A stretch of DNA of 64,000 nt from Alphaproteobacteria bacterium (GTDB lineage Bacteria; Pseudomonadota; Alphaproteobacteria; Caulobacterales; Aquidulcibacteraceae): NCBI GenBank assembly GCA_016124655.1, contig WGNI01000003.1, positions 1-64,000 of the forward strand. Direction: 5' to 3'. Positions 8,755 to 18,156 of this stretch are shown here, piece after piece. The translations under genes were made by a program, and so were the position numbers. The notes under the pieces were generated by a model. The model was not told the origin of the DNA. It made no database searches and saw only the letters and a list, made by a program, of their open reading frames with translations. Positions within the stretch are counted from its first letter, which is position 1. Each line of letters begins with the position of its first letter.

Positions 8755-9394
8755 TGCTCGAGCCTTGATGATCGGCGATCAGGTGGCGGCGATCGGTCAG
8801 CCCCGCGCCTTCATACCACACAACGGGCTCATCAACGCCCGCGCCATGAACGTAGCGGCGCAGCACGGTCGCGCCATTGCACTCCGCCACGAGCCGATCG
8901 CCATCGTAGAGAAACTCCGTCGTCCCGCCCGCGCCGACCGTCTGCCGCAAACGCCCCAGCGGATCGTAAGACAGCGTCAGCGAGGCCGGGCCGCTGACCG
9001 AGGTCAGGCGGTTCTCCAGATCGTAGACGAAGGTGCGCGAGCCGTCCGACGTGAGGTTTCCGCGCGCGTCGTAGGAATAGCTCGTCCCAGCGACAGACGT
9101 GTATTGATTGAGCCCGTTGCGCGCATAGGTGCGATTGAGCGCCGCCGCCGTCCAGCCATAGAGATCGTTCGACGCCGTGCGCTGGCTGATCTGGCTCGCG
9201 GGCGTGTACTGAAACCCAAACGTCTGGTCGTCGGCCGCGCCCGTCAAATTCTGCACCAGCGCCGTCAACCGCGAGGCATTGTCATAGCCGTAATCCGTCG
9301 TCGCGCCGTTGCCGCGCGTTGCAAAGTCGCGCCGGGATAGGGGGTCGTATCGCGCAACCAACCGCGCCGCGCGCCGCCCTCTTGCAGACCGCAA
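8755..9394 (-). pseudogene. RHS-repeat core remnant
   Basis: The minus-strand frame encodes YD-repeat sequence ([41 protein letters not shown]) and runs up to the RHS core motif [11 protein letters not shown], where homology stops abruptly about 100 bases from tRNA-Thr. A full RHS protein is much longer at both ends: the N-terminal part, the rest of the core and the toxin tip are all missing. No start or ribosome site fits. I read it as a deletion remnant, possibly left by rearrangement near the tRNA gene. Confidence 0.75.
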
Positions 9395-9506
9395 ACGCCG
9401 TGATAATCCTTAATGCGGCGTGCGCTAGGCGTTCCGGCGCACCGGGGCTGAATGGAAATGCAAACCGTGTGGACGGCGCGGCGCGTCGTGGGTTGGCGGG
9501 CGCATC

Positions 9507-10523
9507 ATGCGCGCTGAACCCGAAGGCGTGCGTGCAGATGCGGCGCGGCGGGCGGCGTGTCTGGTCAGCGTCATCATCCCCGCGTTCAATGCTGAGCGAA
9601 CGCTCGACGCGACCCTGCAAAGCGTGCGCGCCCAAACCTATCGCGACCTGGAAATCCTGATCATCAATGACGGTTCCAGCGACCGCACGCTCGACATCGC
9701 CCACGACCACGCCGGCCAGGACCCGCGTATCCACATCTTATCCACAGAGAACGGCGGCGTCGCGCATGCCCGCAACGTCGGCATCCGCGCCGCGCGCGGC
9801 GGTTTTATTGCGCCGATCGACGCCGACGATCTCTGGGCGCCGACAAAAATCGAGCGCCAGGTTCGCGCTATGCAGGGCGGCGGCGATGGCATCGGGCTGT
9901 GCTACACTTGGAGCGCCCATCTTGATCCGGATGGACGCGTGACCGCCACACTGCGCGGGCCACTTGCGGCCGGCGATGTGCTGGCGCGCTTGTGTGAAAC
10001 CAATCTGGTCGGCAATGGCAGCAGTGCGCTCATCCGCGCCGAAGCGCTTGATTGCGTGGGACTTTACGATCCAGGCTTGCGCGCCCAAGACGCTGAGGGC
10101 TGCGAAGACCTCGACCTCTATCTCCGCATTGCGGAGCGCTATCGCTTCGCGGTGATTCCAGAGCACCTCACCGGCTACCGCACGACGCCGGGCAACATGT
10201 CCAGCAACCTGTTTCGCATGCACCGCTCTCGTCGGTTGGTCATGAGCCGGTTGTTGGAGCGCCGCCGTGATCTCGCCGCCCACATACTGCGCGGCGAGCG
10301 CAATTCCCTCGGCTGGATGATGTCGCGCGCTCTAGATGGCGGCCGGGTTGGCGACGCGTTCGGTCTCTTTGCAGCGCTCCTGCGCGATGGCCCGGTCGAG
10401 GCGGCGCCGATCCTTCTCAAGATTGTCTGGCGGACCGGCCGCAATGCGCTGGGGGCCGCGATACGCCCGCCCGGCCTGCGCGCGCCATTCTTTTCGCCCA
10501 GCCTGACGCTGGTCGGTTCATGA
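9507..10523 (+). CDS. Family 2 glycosyltransferase
   Basis: 338 residues with a GT-A fold: VSVIIPAFNAERTLDATLQS near residue 20, the nucleotide-binding NDGSSDRT, and the metal-binding DADDLWAPTK near residue 108. It would transfer a sugar from an NDP-sugar to a growing glycan on the cytoplasmic side. It is the first gene of a five-gene plus-strand cluster, and its stop overlaps the galE start in ATGA. It is a paralogue of the glycosyltransferase at 12784-13737 (shared DADDLWAPTK and YDPGLRAQ...GCEDL blocks), which points to a local duplication with divergence. Confidence 0.88.
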   Translation: MRAEPEGVRADAARRAACLVSVIIPAFNAERTLDATLQSVRAQTYRDLEILIINDGSSDRTLDIAHDHAGQDPRIHILSTENGGVAHARNVGIRAARGGFIAPIDADDLWAPTKIERQVRAMQGGGDGIGLCYTWSAHLDPDGRVTATLRGPLAAGDVLARLCETNLVGNGSSALIRAEALDCVGLYDPGLRAQDAEGCEDLDLYLRIAERYRFAVIPEHLTGYRTTPGNMSSNLFRMHRSRRLVMSRLLERRRDLAAHILRGERNSLGWMMSRALDGGRVGDAFGLFAALLRDGPVEAAPILLKIVWRTGRNALGAAIRPPGLRAPFFSPSLTLVGS

Positions 10524-11527
10524 CCGCCGCGCCGCGTCCCGCCGTGCTCGTCCTGGGCGGCGCCGGCTATATCGGCAGCCACGTCTGTAAAGCGTTGGCG
10601 CGGGCCGGATTCATGCCCGTCACCTACGACAATCTCTCCCGCGGCTTCGCCAATGCCGTGCGGTGGGGGCCGTTGGAAATCGGCGATATTCGCGACGAAA
10701 CGCGCCTGGGCGATGCTCTGCGGACGCATGCGCCGATTGCGGCGATGCACTTCGCCGGCATGGCCTATGTCGGGGAGTCCGTCGTCGATCCCCTGCTCTA
10801 CTACGACTGCAACATCGCCGGCGTCTGCGCGATGACGCGCGCCCTCCTGCGCCATGGCGTCGAGCAACTTGTCTTTTCCAGCACTTGTGCGGTGTATGGC
10901 GCACAGGATTCAAAACCGATTTCGGAAGCGACGCCCCAAGCTCCGATCAATCCCTACGGCTTCACGAAACTGGCGGCCGAACGCATGCTCGCAGACGCAG
11001 GCCGCGCACACGGTCTGCGCAGCATCAGCCTGCGCTACTTCAACGCCGCCGGCGCCGACCCGGACGGAGAGATCGGCGAGCAGCACGATCCCGAAACCCA
11101 CGCCATTCCGCTCGCGATCGAGGCGGCGCTCGGCCTGCGCGCAACATTTTCCATTTTTGGCGACGATTTCCCGACCCCGGATGGCACCGCTGTCCGCGAT
11201 TATGTGCACGTCAGCGACCTGGCGGACGCTCATGTGCTTGCCCTACGACATCTCCTGCAAGGCGGCCCGTCGACAGCGGTCAATCTGGGCGCCGAGCGCG
11301 GCGTATCGGTGCTCGAGATCTGCGCCGCCATCGCGCGCGTACTGGGCCGCGCGCCGTTGATCGACCGACAACCGCGGCGCGAAGGCGACCCCGCCTGCCT
11401 TGTCGCGGATGCGAGCCGCGCCCGCATGCTGCTCAATTGGGCGCCAACGCGCAGCGACATCGACCGCATCGTGTCTGACGCAGCGACTTGGGCCAAGCGC
11501 CGAACCCCGGTTGCGCTGAGCGCCTAA
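10520..11527 (+). CDS. galE: UDP-glucose 4-epimerase
   Basis: 335-residue extended SDR enzyme that interconverts UDP-glucose and UDP-galactose (or their N-acetyl forms). The NAD-binding motif GGAGYIGSH is at the N-terminus, the catalytic Ser/Thr region is SSTCAVYG, and the Tyr/Lys pair lies in INPYGFTK. Length and the RDYVHVSDLADAH block match GalE. It overlaps the preceding glycosyltransferase by 4 bases and probably supplies the sugar donor to the cluster. Confidence 0.92.
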   Translation: MTAAPRPAVLVLGGAGYIGSHVCKALARAGFMPVTYDNLSRGFANAVRWGPLEIGDIRDETRLGDALRTHAPIAAMHFAGMAYVGESVVDPLLYYDCNIAGVCAMTRALLRHGVEQLVFSSTCAVYGAQDSKPISEATPQAPINPYGFTKLAAERMLADAGRAHGLRSISLRYFNAAGADPDGEIGEQHDPETHAIPLAIEAALGLRATFSIFGDDFPTPDGTAVRDYVHVSDLADAHVLALRHLLQGGPSTAVNLGAERGVSVLEICAAIARVLGRAPLIDRQPRREGDPACLVADASRARMLLNWAPTRSDIDRIVSDAATWAKRRTPVALSA

Positions 11528-11531
11528 ACCC

Positions 11532-12719
11532 ATGTCGGCCGTACCCTCCGTTTCTCAGAATCGTCCCAACACAGAAGGCGCGTCCCACTACGGAGCTGTT
11601 CTGCATCTGCCGATCGCGGAGCATGGCCGTCTTTCCGCCATGGCGAATGATGCTCTGCCTGCATTGATCGTGTTTTGGCGCGGCGACACGCCGGTCTGCC
11701 AGCACTGGCGCGAGAACGGCCAGATCTCAGACATTGACGCCTGCACCGCAACGAACTGCACGGGCGCGGACAATGCAACGAACGCACCGACAAGCGCGGA
11801 TGTCAGCGTGATCATTTGCACGCGCGATCGGCCCGCAGCGTTGCGGCGATGCCTAGCCAGTTTCGCGCGTCAGACGTTGCCGCCGAAGACCGTCATCGTC
11901 GTCGACAACGCATCGCGCACGGCCGAGACCCGTGAGGTCGCACGCGCAGCGGGCGCTGTTTACGTGCGCGAGGACCGGCCGGGGCTGGACTATGCACGCA
12001 ACGCCGGCGCGCGCGCGGCGCAGACCGAATTCATCGCCTACACCGATGACGATACCGAACTTCATCCCCATTGGCTTAAACGCCTGATCGCCGGATTTAT
12101 CCGAGATGACATTATGGCCGTCACCGGCCTTGTATTGCCCGCCGCGCTCGATGCCGAAGCGCAATGGATATTCGAACGCCATTGGGGATTTGGACGCGGC
12201 TACAAGCCGATCCTGTTCGACCAGACCTACTACGCAAAACACCGCAAGCGCGGCGTCCCCGCCTGGGAAATCGGCGCCGGCGCCAACATGGCGTTCCGGC
12301 GCTCTGTGTTTGAGAGGATCGGCGGATTTGATCCGCGTCTTGATGTCGGCGCAGCCGGATGCTCCGGAGACTCCGAGTACTGGCATCGCATCCTTTCGGC
12401 GGGATATGCCTGCCGCTATGAACCAAGCGCCGTCGTCTTTCACCATCATCGAACCGAAATGGCGGCGCTCGGCAAACAATTGCACGCCTATATGCGGGGA
12501 CACACTGCGGCGCTCCTTGTGCAATTCGAGCGCAGTCGAGAATGGAGCAATCTGCGCCGTCTCTTCTTGAGCCTTCCGGACTATTACGCGAAAAGGTGCA
12601 CGAACCGAGCGGTGCGCAGCCGCGACCACGAAAACGCGTTCCTTTCTGAAGAAATCAGCGGCGCGGTCTCCGGCGTCGTTTTCTATTTGACCGCCCCAAA
12701 GCCGGTGAAGGCAGGATGA
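11532..12719 (+). CDS. Family 2 glycosyltransferase with N-terminal extension
   Basis: 395 residues. The GT2 domain starts near residue 93 (VSVIICTRDRPAALRRCL) with the metal-binding YTDDDTE near residue 175 and an acceptor-side motif GAGANMAFRRSVFERIGGFD. The first 90 residues, including LPALIVFWRGDTP, are not recognised but are in frame and probably a separate small domain. It starts 4 bases after galE, so it belongs to the same operon. Confidence 0.87.
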   Translation: MSAVPSVSQNRPNTEGASHYGAVLHLPIAEHGRLSAMANDALPALIVFWRGDTPVCQHWRENGQISDIDACTATNCTGADNATNAPTSADVSVIICTRDRPAALRRCLASFARQTLPPKTVIVVDNASRTAETREVARAAGAVYVREDRPGLDYARNAGARAAQTEFIAYTDDDTELHPHWLKRLIAGFIRDDIMAVTGLVLPAALDAEAQWIFERHWGFGRGYKPILFDQTYYAKHRKRGVPAWEIGAGANMAFRRSVFERIGGFDPRLDVGAAGCSGDSEYWHRILSAGYACRYEPSAVVFHHHRTEMAALGKQLHAYMRGHTAALLVQFERSREWSNLRRLFLSLPDYYAKRCTNRAVRSRDHENAFLSEEISGAVSGVVFYLTAPKPVKAG

Positions 12720-12783
12720 AAAGCGCGTCGTGTCACTCGGGAGCGCTGGGCGCGCGCGAAGCCGCCCTTCGCGAACATCCCTG

Positions 12784-13737
12784 ATGCAAGAGACCGTCGC
12801 GGTCATCGTGCCCGCCTACAATGCCGCCGCAACGATTGACGACACGCTGCACAGCGTTCGCGCGCAAACCTGGCGCGCATTGGAGGTCGTTGTCGTGGAC
12901 GACGGCTCAACGGACGCCACCGCCGAACGCGCCCGGACACACGCAGCGCAGGACGCGCGCATCCGGTATGTTCGGCAATCCAATCAAGGCGTCGCCGCCG
13001 CGCGCAATGCCGGCATAGCTGCGACCGCGAGCGATTTCATTGCGACGGTCGATGCAGACGATCTGTGGGCGCCGACAAAGCTTGAAACTCAGATGAAGGC
13101 CATGCGAGAGGGCGGCGAGCGCGTCGGTCTTGTCTATACTTGGCACTCAGTGATCGACGCGCGCAATCGCATCATCGCCCAAGGCGCCGCCTCACGCATC
13201 GAAGGCGATGTTTTTGCGCGCATCTGCATGGGAAACTTCGTCGGCAATGGCAGCGCTCCGCTCATGCGGCGCGACGCGATCATCGAAGCAGGCGGCTACG
13301 ATCCCGGATTGCGCGCGCAAGGCGCCCAGGGCTGCGAGGACCTCAAACTCTATGTGGCGATTGCCCAGCGCTGGCGCTTCGCGCTGGTGCCCCAAAGGCT
13401 GACCGGCTATCGTTGGACCAGGGACAATATGTCCAGCGACGGGCGCCGCATGCTGCGGTCCTATGACCTCGTCATGGAACCGGTGCGCGCCGAGCACGGC
13501 GCGCGATTGGCGGCTGAATTGGACCTGGGGCGAGACCATATCATGGCTTGGCTGGCGCTTCGTGCGGCGCGATACGGCCGGTTCGGCGAAGCAGGCGAAC
13601 TGCTCGCCGGCTTGGGGAAGCGCAATCCCGGCTTAGCGCTACGCACCGCGGTCAGCGCCCCCCGGCGCTGGATCACCGAAACGCTGCTCGACCACAACCG
13701 GCAGAGGCCGCATTTTCTGACCGGCCTCCCACTATGA
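12784..13737 (+). CDS. Family 2 glycosyltransferase, paralogue of the first one
   Basis: 317 residues from the ATG at 12784 (MQETVAVIVPAYNAAATIDD); a GTG at 12730 would add 18 residues of low-quality sequence. GT2 motifs VDDGSTDAT and VDADDLWAPTK are intact. Sequence blocks such as GNGSAPL and GYDPGLRAQGAQGCEDLKLY parallel the glycosyltransferase at 9507-10523, so the two probably arose by duplication and may add related sugars. The stop overlaps the ABC transporter start. Confidence 0.87.
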   Translation: MQETVAVIVPAYNAAATIDDTLHSVRAQTWRALEVVVVDDGSTDATAERARTHAAQDARIRYVRQSNQGVAAARNAGIAATASDFIATVDADDLWAPTKLETQMKAMREGGERVGLVYTWHSVIDARNRIIAQGAASRIEGDVFARICMGNFVGNGSAPLMRRDAIIEAGGYDPGLRAQGAQGCEDLKLYVAIAQRWRFALVPQRLTGYRWTRDNMSSDGRRMLRSYDLVMEPVRAEHGARLAAELDLGRDHIMAWLALRAARYGRFGEAGELLAGLGKRNPGLALRTAVSAPRRWITETLLDHNRQRPHFLTGLPL

Positions 13738-15467
13738 TCCGAGATTTGCGCTTCCTATGGACAGACCTCGACGCGCGCCGGTTCTTGCCGTTCCTGCCCC
13801 TCGTCGTCGCTCTCGGCCTGTGCGCCGCGCTGTCCGAAAGTCTGGGGATCAGCCTCGTGGTCGGATTAGCGAGCGCGCTGGCCGACGGCGAGTTGCCCAC
13901 GACGGGCTTTCTGTCCCAAGTCTATGCGGAATTCGCGCACGCATTCGGCGCTGGAGCGACAACTTTGGCCGGAGTCGCGTTTGCGCTGTTGGCGTTCAAG
14001 GCCTTGGCCAACTGGGCCTTTAACGTGACGGGATCCTGGGCGCGCAATACGATCAGCGAGTCAGTGCGCAACCGCGTCCACGCCCACTTTCTGCGCCTGC
14101 CTTACATCGACGTGTCGCGCCGCGACCGCGGCGAGATGATCAACCTGCTTTCGATGGAAAGCTGGTCGATCGCGGATGCCTATCTTTGCGCGAGCCGCGT
14201 TCTCATTCATGGAAGCGCCCTGACCGCGTATGCGATATTCGTTTTCTTGATCTCCTGGAAGATCGCTGCCCTGACGGTATTGGGTGCGAGCGCAATTCTG
14301 GCCTTCAATAGCCTCATCACTGCGCCGGCGCGTAAACTGGGCGCACGCGCGCTCGAGGCCAACAACGCCCTCACCGAATGTGCATACACGCACATCCAAA
14401 GTATGCGAACGCTGCGCGTGTTCGCCTTGGAGGAACAGGCGCAAGCGCGGTTCAATCAACGCTCCCACCGCGCGCGGGACCTCTTCTTCAAGATCGATTT
14501 CATTCAATCCGCGGCGCGGCCGATCAATGAGATCAGTGGCGTTCTCTTGCTCGGCGCATTGCTCCTCGTCTCGCCGGCGCTCGGCGTCGCGTTGACCTCG
14601 ACCATCGCCTGCGCCCTCGTCATCTATCGCGCGCAACCCTTGTTGCGGGAGTTGGAGGCGGGACTGTTGCAGGTGCGGCTGCATGGGCAATCGGTGCAGG
14701 CCGTGGAGCGCGTCCTCAATCAGGACATCGATAATGCAGACCTCCGTCCGGGCCGCGCGTTCTCTGGGCTGAAGGCGAGCATCGAATTCCGCAATGTGAG
14801 CTTTGCGTATGACGAGGACCGCGCCGCGCCGCTGCAGTCGCGTGCGTTTTCCATTCCAGCGGGCAAGGTCACCTGTCTTCAGGGACCAAGCGGCGCCGGG
14901 AAGAGCACGGTCATCAATCTCCTTCTCCGGCTTTATGACCCGGACGCCGGCGCAATCTTCGTTGATGGCGTGCCGCTACCCGACATCGATCGACGCCAAT
15001 GGCTGTCGCGCATCGCAGTGGCTGGTCAGGACGTCGATCTTCTCGACGGCACGTTGCGCGACAACATCGCCATGGCCAAACCGGGCGCAAGCGAAAGCGA
15101 AATTGTGTGGGCCGCCCAAACGGCTGAGATTTGGCAGGACATTCAAGGCGTGATCGGCGATCTGGACGTCATCGTCGGTGAGCGGGGACTGGCGCTCTCA
15201 GGCGGTCAGCGACAACGGATCGGCCTTGCTCGGGCGCTCTTGCGCCGGCCCGATATCTTGATCCTCGACGAAGCCCTGAACGCCGTCGACGCCGAAACCG
15301 AGCGCAACGCATATCAAAAAATCATTCACGCGATGCCGAACCAAACCATCATCATCGTGTCCCATCGCAAGGAAGGGCTCCCACCAATCGATGCGGTGGT
15401 CGACCTGGCCCTGCCCGCCGCGACGGCAGAGCAGGCGTTGGCTCATGGGCAGCGGCGCGCCAGCTGA
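13734..15467 (+). CDS. ABC exporter, fused permease and ATPase (MsbA-like)
   Basis: 577 residues: an N-terminal six-helix exporter domain (about 1-320) and a C-terminal ATPase with Walker A GPSGAGKST, signature LSGGQRQR, Walker B ILILDEA and an H-loop SHRKE. Exporters of this half-size type act as homodimers in the inner membrane. The ATGA overlap with the preceding glycosyltransferase and the position at the end of the cluster suggest that it moves the glycan, its lipid carrier or a glycolipid. Confidence 0.88.
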   Translation: MIRDLRFLWTDLDARRFLPFLPLVVALGLCAALSESLGISLVVGLASALADGELPTTGFLSQVYAEFAHAFGAGATTLAGVAFALLAFKALANWAFNVTGSWARNTISESVRNRVHAHFLRLPYIDVSRRDRGEMINLLSMESWSIADAYLCASRVLIHGSALTAYAIFVFLISWKIAALTVLGASAILAFNSLITAPARKLGARALEANNALTECAYTHIQSMRTLRVFALEEQAQARFNQRSHRARDLFFKIDFIQSAARPINEISGVLLLGALLLVSPALGVALTSTIACALVIYRAQPLLRELEAGLLQVRLHGQSVQAVERVLNQDIDNADLRPGRAFSGLKASIEFRNVSFAYDEDRAAPLQSRAFSIPAGKVTCLQGPSGAGKSTVINLLLRLYDPDAGAIFVDGVPLPDIDRRQWLSRIAVAGQDVDLLDGTLRDNIAMAKPGASESEIVWAAQTAEIWQDIQGVIGDLDVIVGERGLALSGGQRQRIGLARALLRRPDILILDEALNAVDAETERNAYQKIIHAMPNQTIIIVSHRKEGLPPIDAVVDLALPAATAEQALAHGQRRAS

Positions 15468-15621
15468 ACGGCCGCGCATCACGCCTGCAATTGACCTAGC
15501 GACAGCGCCCCGGCTTTACTTTACACGACCGTCCCACGACGGTGGCGGCGTCAAGACCGCAAAAAGAGGCGTTCGGCGGGTCGCTCCCCAAACGTTCAGG
15601 GGCTGCATGAAGGAGTACGCG

Positions 15622-15750
15622 ATGCGCCGTCGCACCCGTAGCGCAGACAGTGAGACCGACAAGGCCGGCGAATGTGGCGCATTCATCGTCATGACTCCGA
15701 TCACGATCGCTCTGTTCCACGCGGGCCCGGCCACGCCGACACACGCATGA
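15622..15750 (+). CDS. Possible 42-residue leader/small protein
   Basis: Short frame starting at the ATG at 15622, with AAGGAG about 7 bases upstream, and stopping in an ATGA overlap with the next gene. The product is Arg-rich at the start and then hydrophobic (CGAFIVMTPITIALFHAG). It is not recognised. The strong ribosome site may serve mainly to load ribosomes for the downstream gene, which has no good site of its own. Reality as a protein is uncertain. Confidence 0.4.
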   Translation: MRRRTRSADSETDKAGECGAFIVMTPITIALFHAGPATPTHA

Positions 15751-17333
15751 ACGCGCCCGCAATCCCCGCCCAGGATAGCGCAGAAGGCGCGCTGGCGGCT
15801 TGGCTGGCGTATCGCCGCGCAGGAACGCCATGTGCCTTAGCGGTTCTGATCCAAGCAGAGGGCGGCGGTCAGCGTGAACCCGGCGCGATGATGGCCGTGG
15901 CAGCCAACGGCGCAGCAATCGGTTATCTGTCCGGCGGCTGCATCGACGCCGACGTAGCCGCCCACGCCCAAGCCAGCCTTCAAGATGGCCGCGCGCGCGT
16001 CCTGCGATACGGTCAAGGATCCCCCTTCATAGACATCAGGCTCCCATGCGGCGGCGCCCTTGGCGTTCTGATCACGCCAAGAGCCGACGAGGAGGCGATT
16101 GAATTCGTTTTGTCAGAATTGTCCGCCCGGCGGCCAGTTCGCATGCGCTTAGCCCACAATGGCGCTTTAGGGCGCGCCGCCGCCAGCGATGAGGACGGTT
16201 GGAATGGCGAACGCATCGTCATTTCCCTGACGCCTCGGCTCCGCGTTCGCATTGCCGGCGACGGTCCAGACGCCATCGCCTTGGCGCGCCTCTGTGCAGC
16301 GTTATCCCTGCAGACGGAGGTCTGGTCACGGTCGCAAACCATTCTGGCACAGGCGCTACAGGCCGGCGTGAACGGGCGCACGCTGACCACACCAGAAACA
16401 TTGCCCAACGCAAGCGACGATCCGTGGACCGCATTCGCATCCTTCATGCACGATGTGGAATGGGATGCAGTCCTTCTCGATCAAGCCTTGAGCGGTCCGG
16501 CGTTCTTCGTCGGCGCTGTCGGCAGTCACCGGGCGCGCGACGCACGCGTGCGCGCGCTGGCGGAGCGGGGCCGCGCGGCGCACCAGATCGCGCGCGTGCG
16601 GATGCCGATCGGCCTTTTGCCCGGTATGCGCCATGCAAACGAACTAGCGGTTTCCACGCTCGCTGAAATGGTTCGTGATTATCAAACCATAGCAAAGCTA
16701 CCTGTGCGGGGTACGGCCTTCGTCCTGCTTGCCGCAGGCGCCGGCTCGCGGTTTTCCGGCGGTGACAAGCTACTGGCGCAGTTGGCAGGCAAACCAGTGC
16801 TTGCGCATGCCGCCGCGCGATTGGCTTATTTCGGGTTTGGCGCAAAGCTCGCCGTGGCGCCGAGCGGCGCAGCCGGCCGACAGACCGTCCTGCGAGAACA
16901 CGGTTGGACCGTCTTGGAGAACCCATCACCGCAGGACGGCATTGGCGCGTCGATAGCTCAGGCGATGACGGTCATCGACGCAGACCCCGCAATCGATCGC
17001 GTACTGGTGCACCTTGGCGACATGCCGCTGGTCAGCGATGCGCACTTGTTGGCGCTCCTATATGCCAGCCAATGCGACGCGACAGCCGTCATGAGCGCAT
17101 GCGGGCCAAGCTTCACGCCGCCCGCAGTGTTTCTCCGCGAACATTTCTCACAGCTCCGCGCACTCAGCGGCGACCGTGGCGCCCGCCCAGTCTTCGACGA
17201 AGCCGCGCGAAAACATGCCGTCCCGCTTGATCCAGACTCCGCAAGAGACGTCGACATCATCGCCGATGTGCATGCGATCGAAGATACGCTGCGCCGGCGC
17301 GATCGTGATGAAAACAACACCCCGCGCGTTTAG
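15747..17333 (+). CDS. XdhC-like / MobA-like nucleotidyltransferase fusion
   Basis: 528 residues. The N-terminal part (about 15-310) matches the XdhC/CoxI family, with GYLSGGCIDADVA and a later Rossmann-type segment VGAVGSHRARDAR; XdhC proteins deliver or modify molybdenum cofactor for xanthine dehydrogenase-type enzymes. From about residue 322 a MobA/MocA-like nucleotidyltransferase begins (LLAAGAGSRFSGGDKLLAQL) with LVHLGDMPLV, which would transfer CMP or GMP to molybdopterin. The fusion suggests cofactor maturation and insertion by one protein. No molybdenum hydroxylase gene is visible here, so the client enzyme lies elsewhere. Confidence 0.85.
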   Translation: MNAPAIPAQDSAEGALAAWLAYRRAGTPCALAVLIQAEGGGQREPGAMMAVAANGAAIGYLSGGCIDADVAAHAQASLQDGRARVLRYGQGSPFIDIRLPCGGALGVLITPRADEEAIEFVLSELSARRPVRMRLAHNGALGRAAASDEDGWNGERIVISLTPRLRVRIAGDGPDAIALARLCAALSLQTEVWSRSQTILAQALQAGVNGRTLTTPETLPNASDDPWTAFASFMHDVEWDAVLLDQALSGPAFFVGAVGSHRARDARVRALAERGRAAHQIARVRMPIGLLPGMRHANELAVSTLAEMVRDYQTIAKLPVRGTAFVLLAAGAGSRFSGGDKLLAQLAGKPVLAHAAARLAYFGFGAKLAVAPSGAAGRQTVLREHGWTVLENPSPQDGIGASIAQAMTVIDADPAIDRVLVHLGDMPLVSDAHLLALLYASQCDATAVMSACGPSFTPPAVFLREHFSQLRALSGDRGARPVFDEAARKHAVPLDPDSARDVDIIADVHAIEDTLRRRDRDENNTPRV

Positions 17334-17342
17334 GGGCCCACG

Positions 17343-18149
17343 CTAAGCTCTCGCGTCCGGCGAAGCGACCCAATGAATGGCGTTGCGCACCAGCTGGCGG
17401 AACACAGGATGGGCGTACGTCTCGGGCCCATCGCCGAACTGCAGGTACACAAGCGGGCTATTGCGCGCGCGCTTGACCCAGCCCACCAGGTTTGAGCCAT
17501 CCGGATGCGACCAGCCCTCGTTGGAATAGAGCTTTCCGGCCACCGCTTGGCTGGCGGAATAGAAATTGTCGCGTGTGAACCCATAGTCAGACCGCAAAAG
17601 GTGCGTCACGTCGTCTTCAAAAGTCTCAAAAAGATAGACCTCATCGGTCAGCGAGAAGCTCCGCGGCACACCCTGCGTCACCGGGTGCTCGCCCACGACG
17701 GATACCGTGTGCGTGACCTCGTGACGATAGCCGGAATCTTGACGCGGTGCGCCGCGCAGCACGCCGGGCTTGTAGAGAAACCGTCCGCCAAGAAGATCGG
17801 CATATTCCGGCCAGGCGGGCCATCCGGCGATCGCGTGATGCAGCGCCACGATCCCCATGCCGCTCTCCAGCAAGCGTAGGAAACCTTCCTGTATGGCCGG
17901 CTCGGGAGCGACGAAGCGCGGTCCGTCCGGCGCTCGGAAATCTAGGCCCGGCATGTCGTAGAGCACCAGCGCGTCGATGCCGGACAAACTCTCCGGATTC
18001 ATCAAGCGCCCGGCCGCCGGCTGTTCGACGAGCGACCCGCTGACGCCGTCCATCTCGTCGAACATCGCCATGAATGCATCGCGCTGATAAGGATGACCCT
18101 TGGCCGCCACCAGCACATTCAACGGCTCGCCGTAGCGGATGATCGGCAT
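17343..18149 (-). CDS. ThuA-like domain protein
   Basis: 268 residues with a ThuA (class I glutamine amidotransferase-like) fold: NVLVAAKGHPYQRDAF at the start, DALVLYDMPG, GMGIVALHHAIAGWPAWPEY near residue 97 and VYLQFGDGPETYAHPVF near the end. ThuA proteins occur in sugar and other catabolic clusters but their chemistry is mostly unknown. It is the last gene of the ten-gene operon starting at 26168. A second ThuA-like gene lies at 34567-35334, so this domain seems to be a regular part of the pathway. Confidence 0.8.
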   Translation of the reverse strand: MPIIRYGEPLNVLVAAKGHPYQRDAFMAMFDEMDGVSGSLVEQPAAGRLMNPESLSGIDALVLYDMPGLDFRAPDGPRFVAPEPAIQEGFLRLLESGMGIVALHHAIAGWPAWPEYADLLGGRFLYKPGVLRGAPRQDSGYRHEVTHTVSVVGEHPVTQGVPRSFSLTDEVYLFETFEDDVTHLLRSDYGFTRDNFYSASQAVAGKLYSNEGWSHPDGSNLVGWVKRARNSPLVYLQFGDGPETYAHPVFRQLVRNAIHWVASPDARA

Positions 18150-18156
18150 GGCGGCG

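Noticed and set aside
8624-9394. RHS frame as an intact gene ending at 8624
   Set aside because: Its last 40 or so codons run through the tRNA-Thr region and are unrelated to RHS sequence; core and ends are missing.
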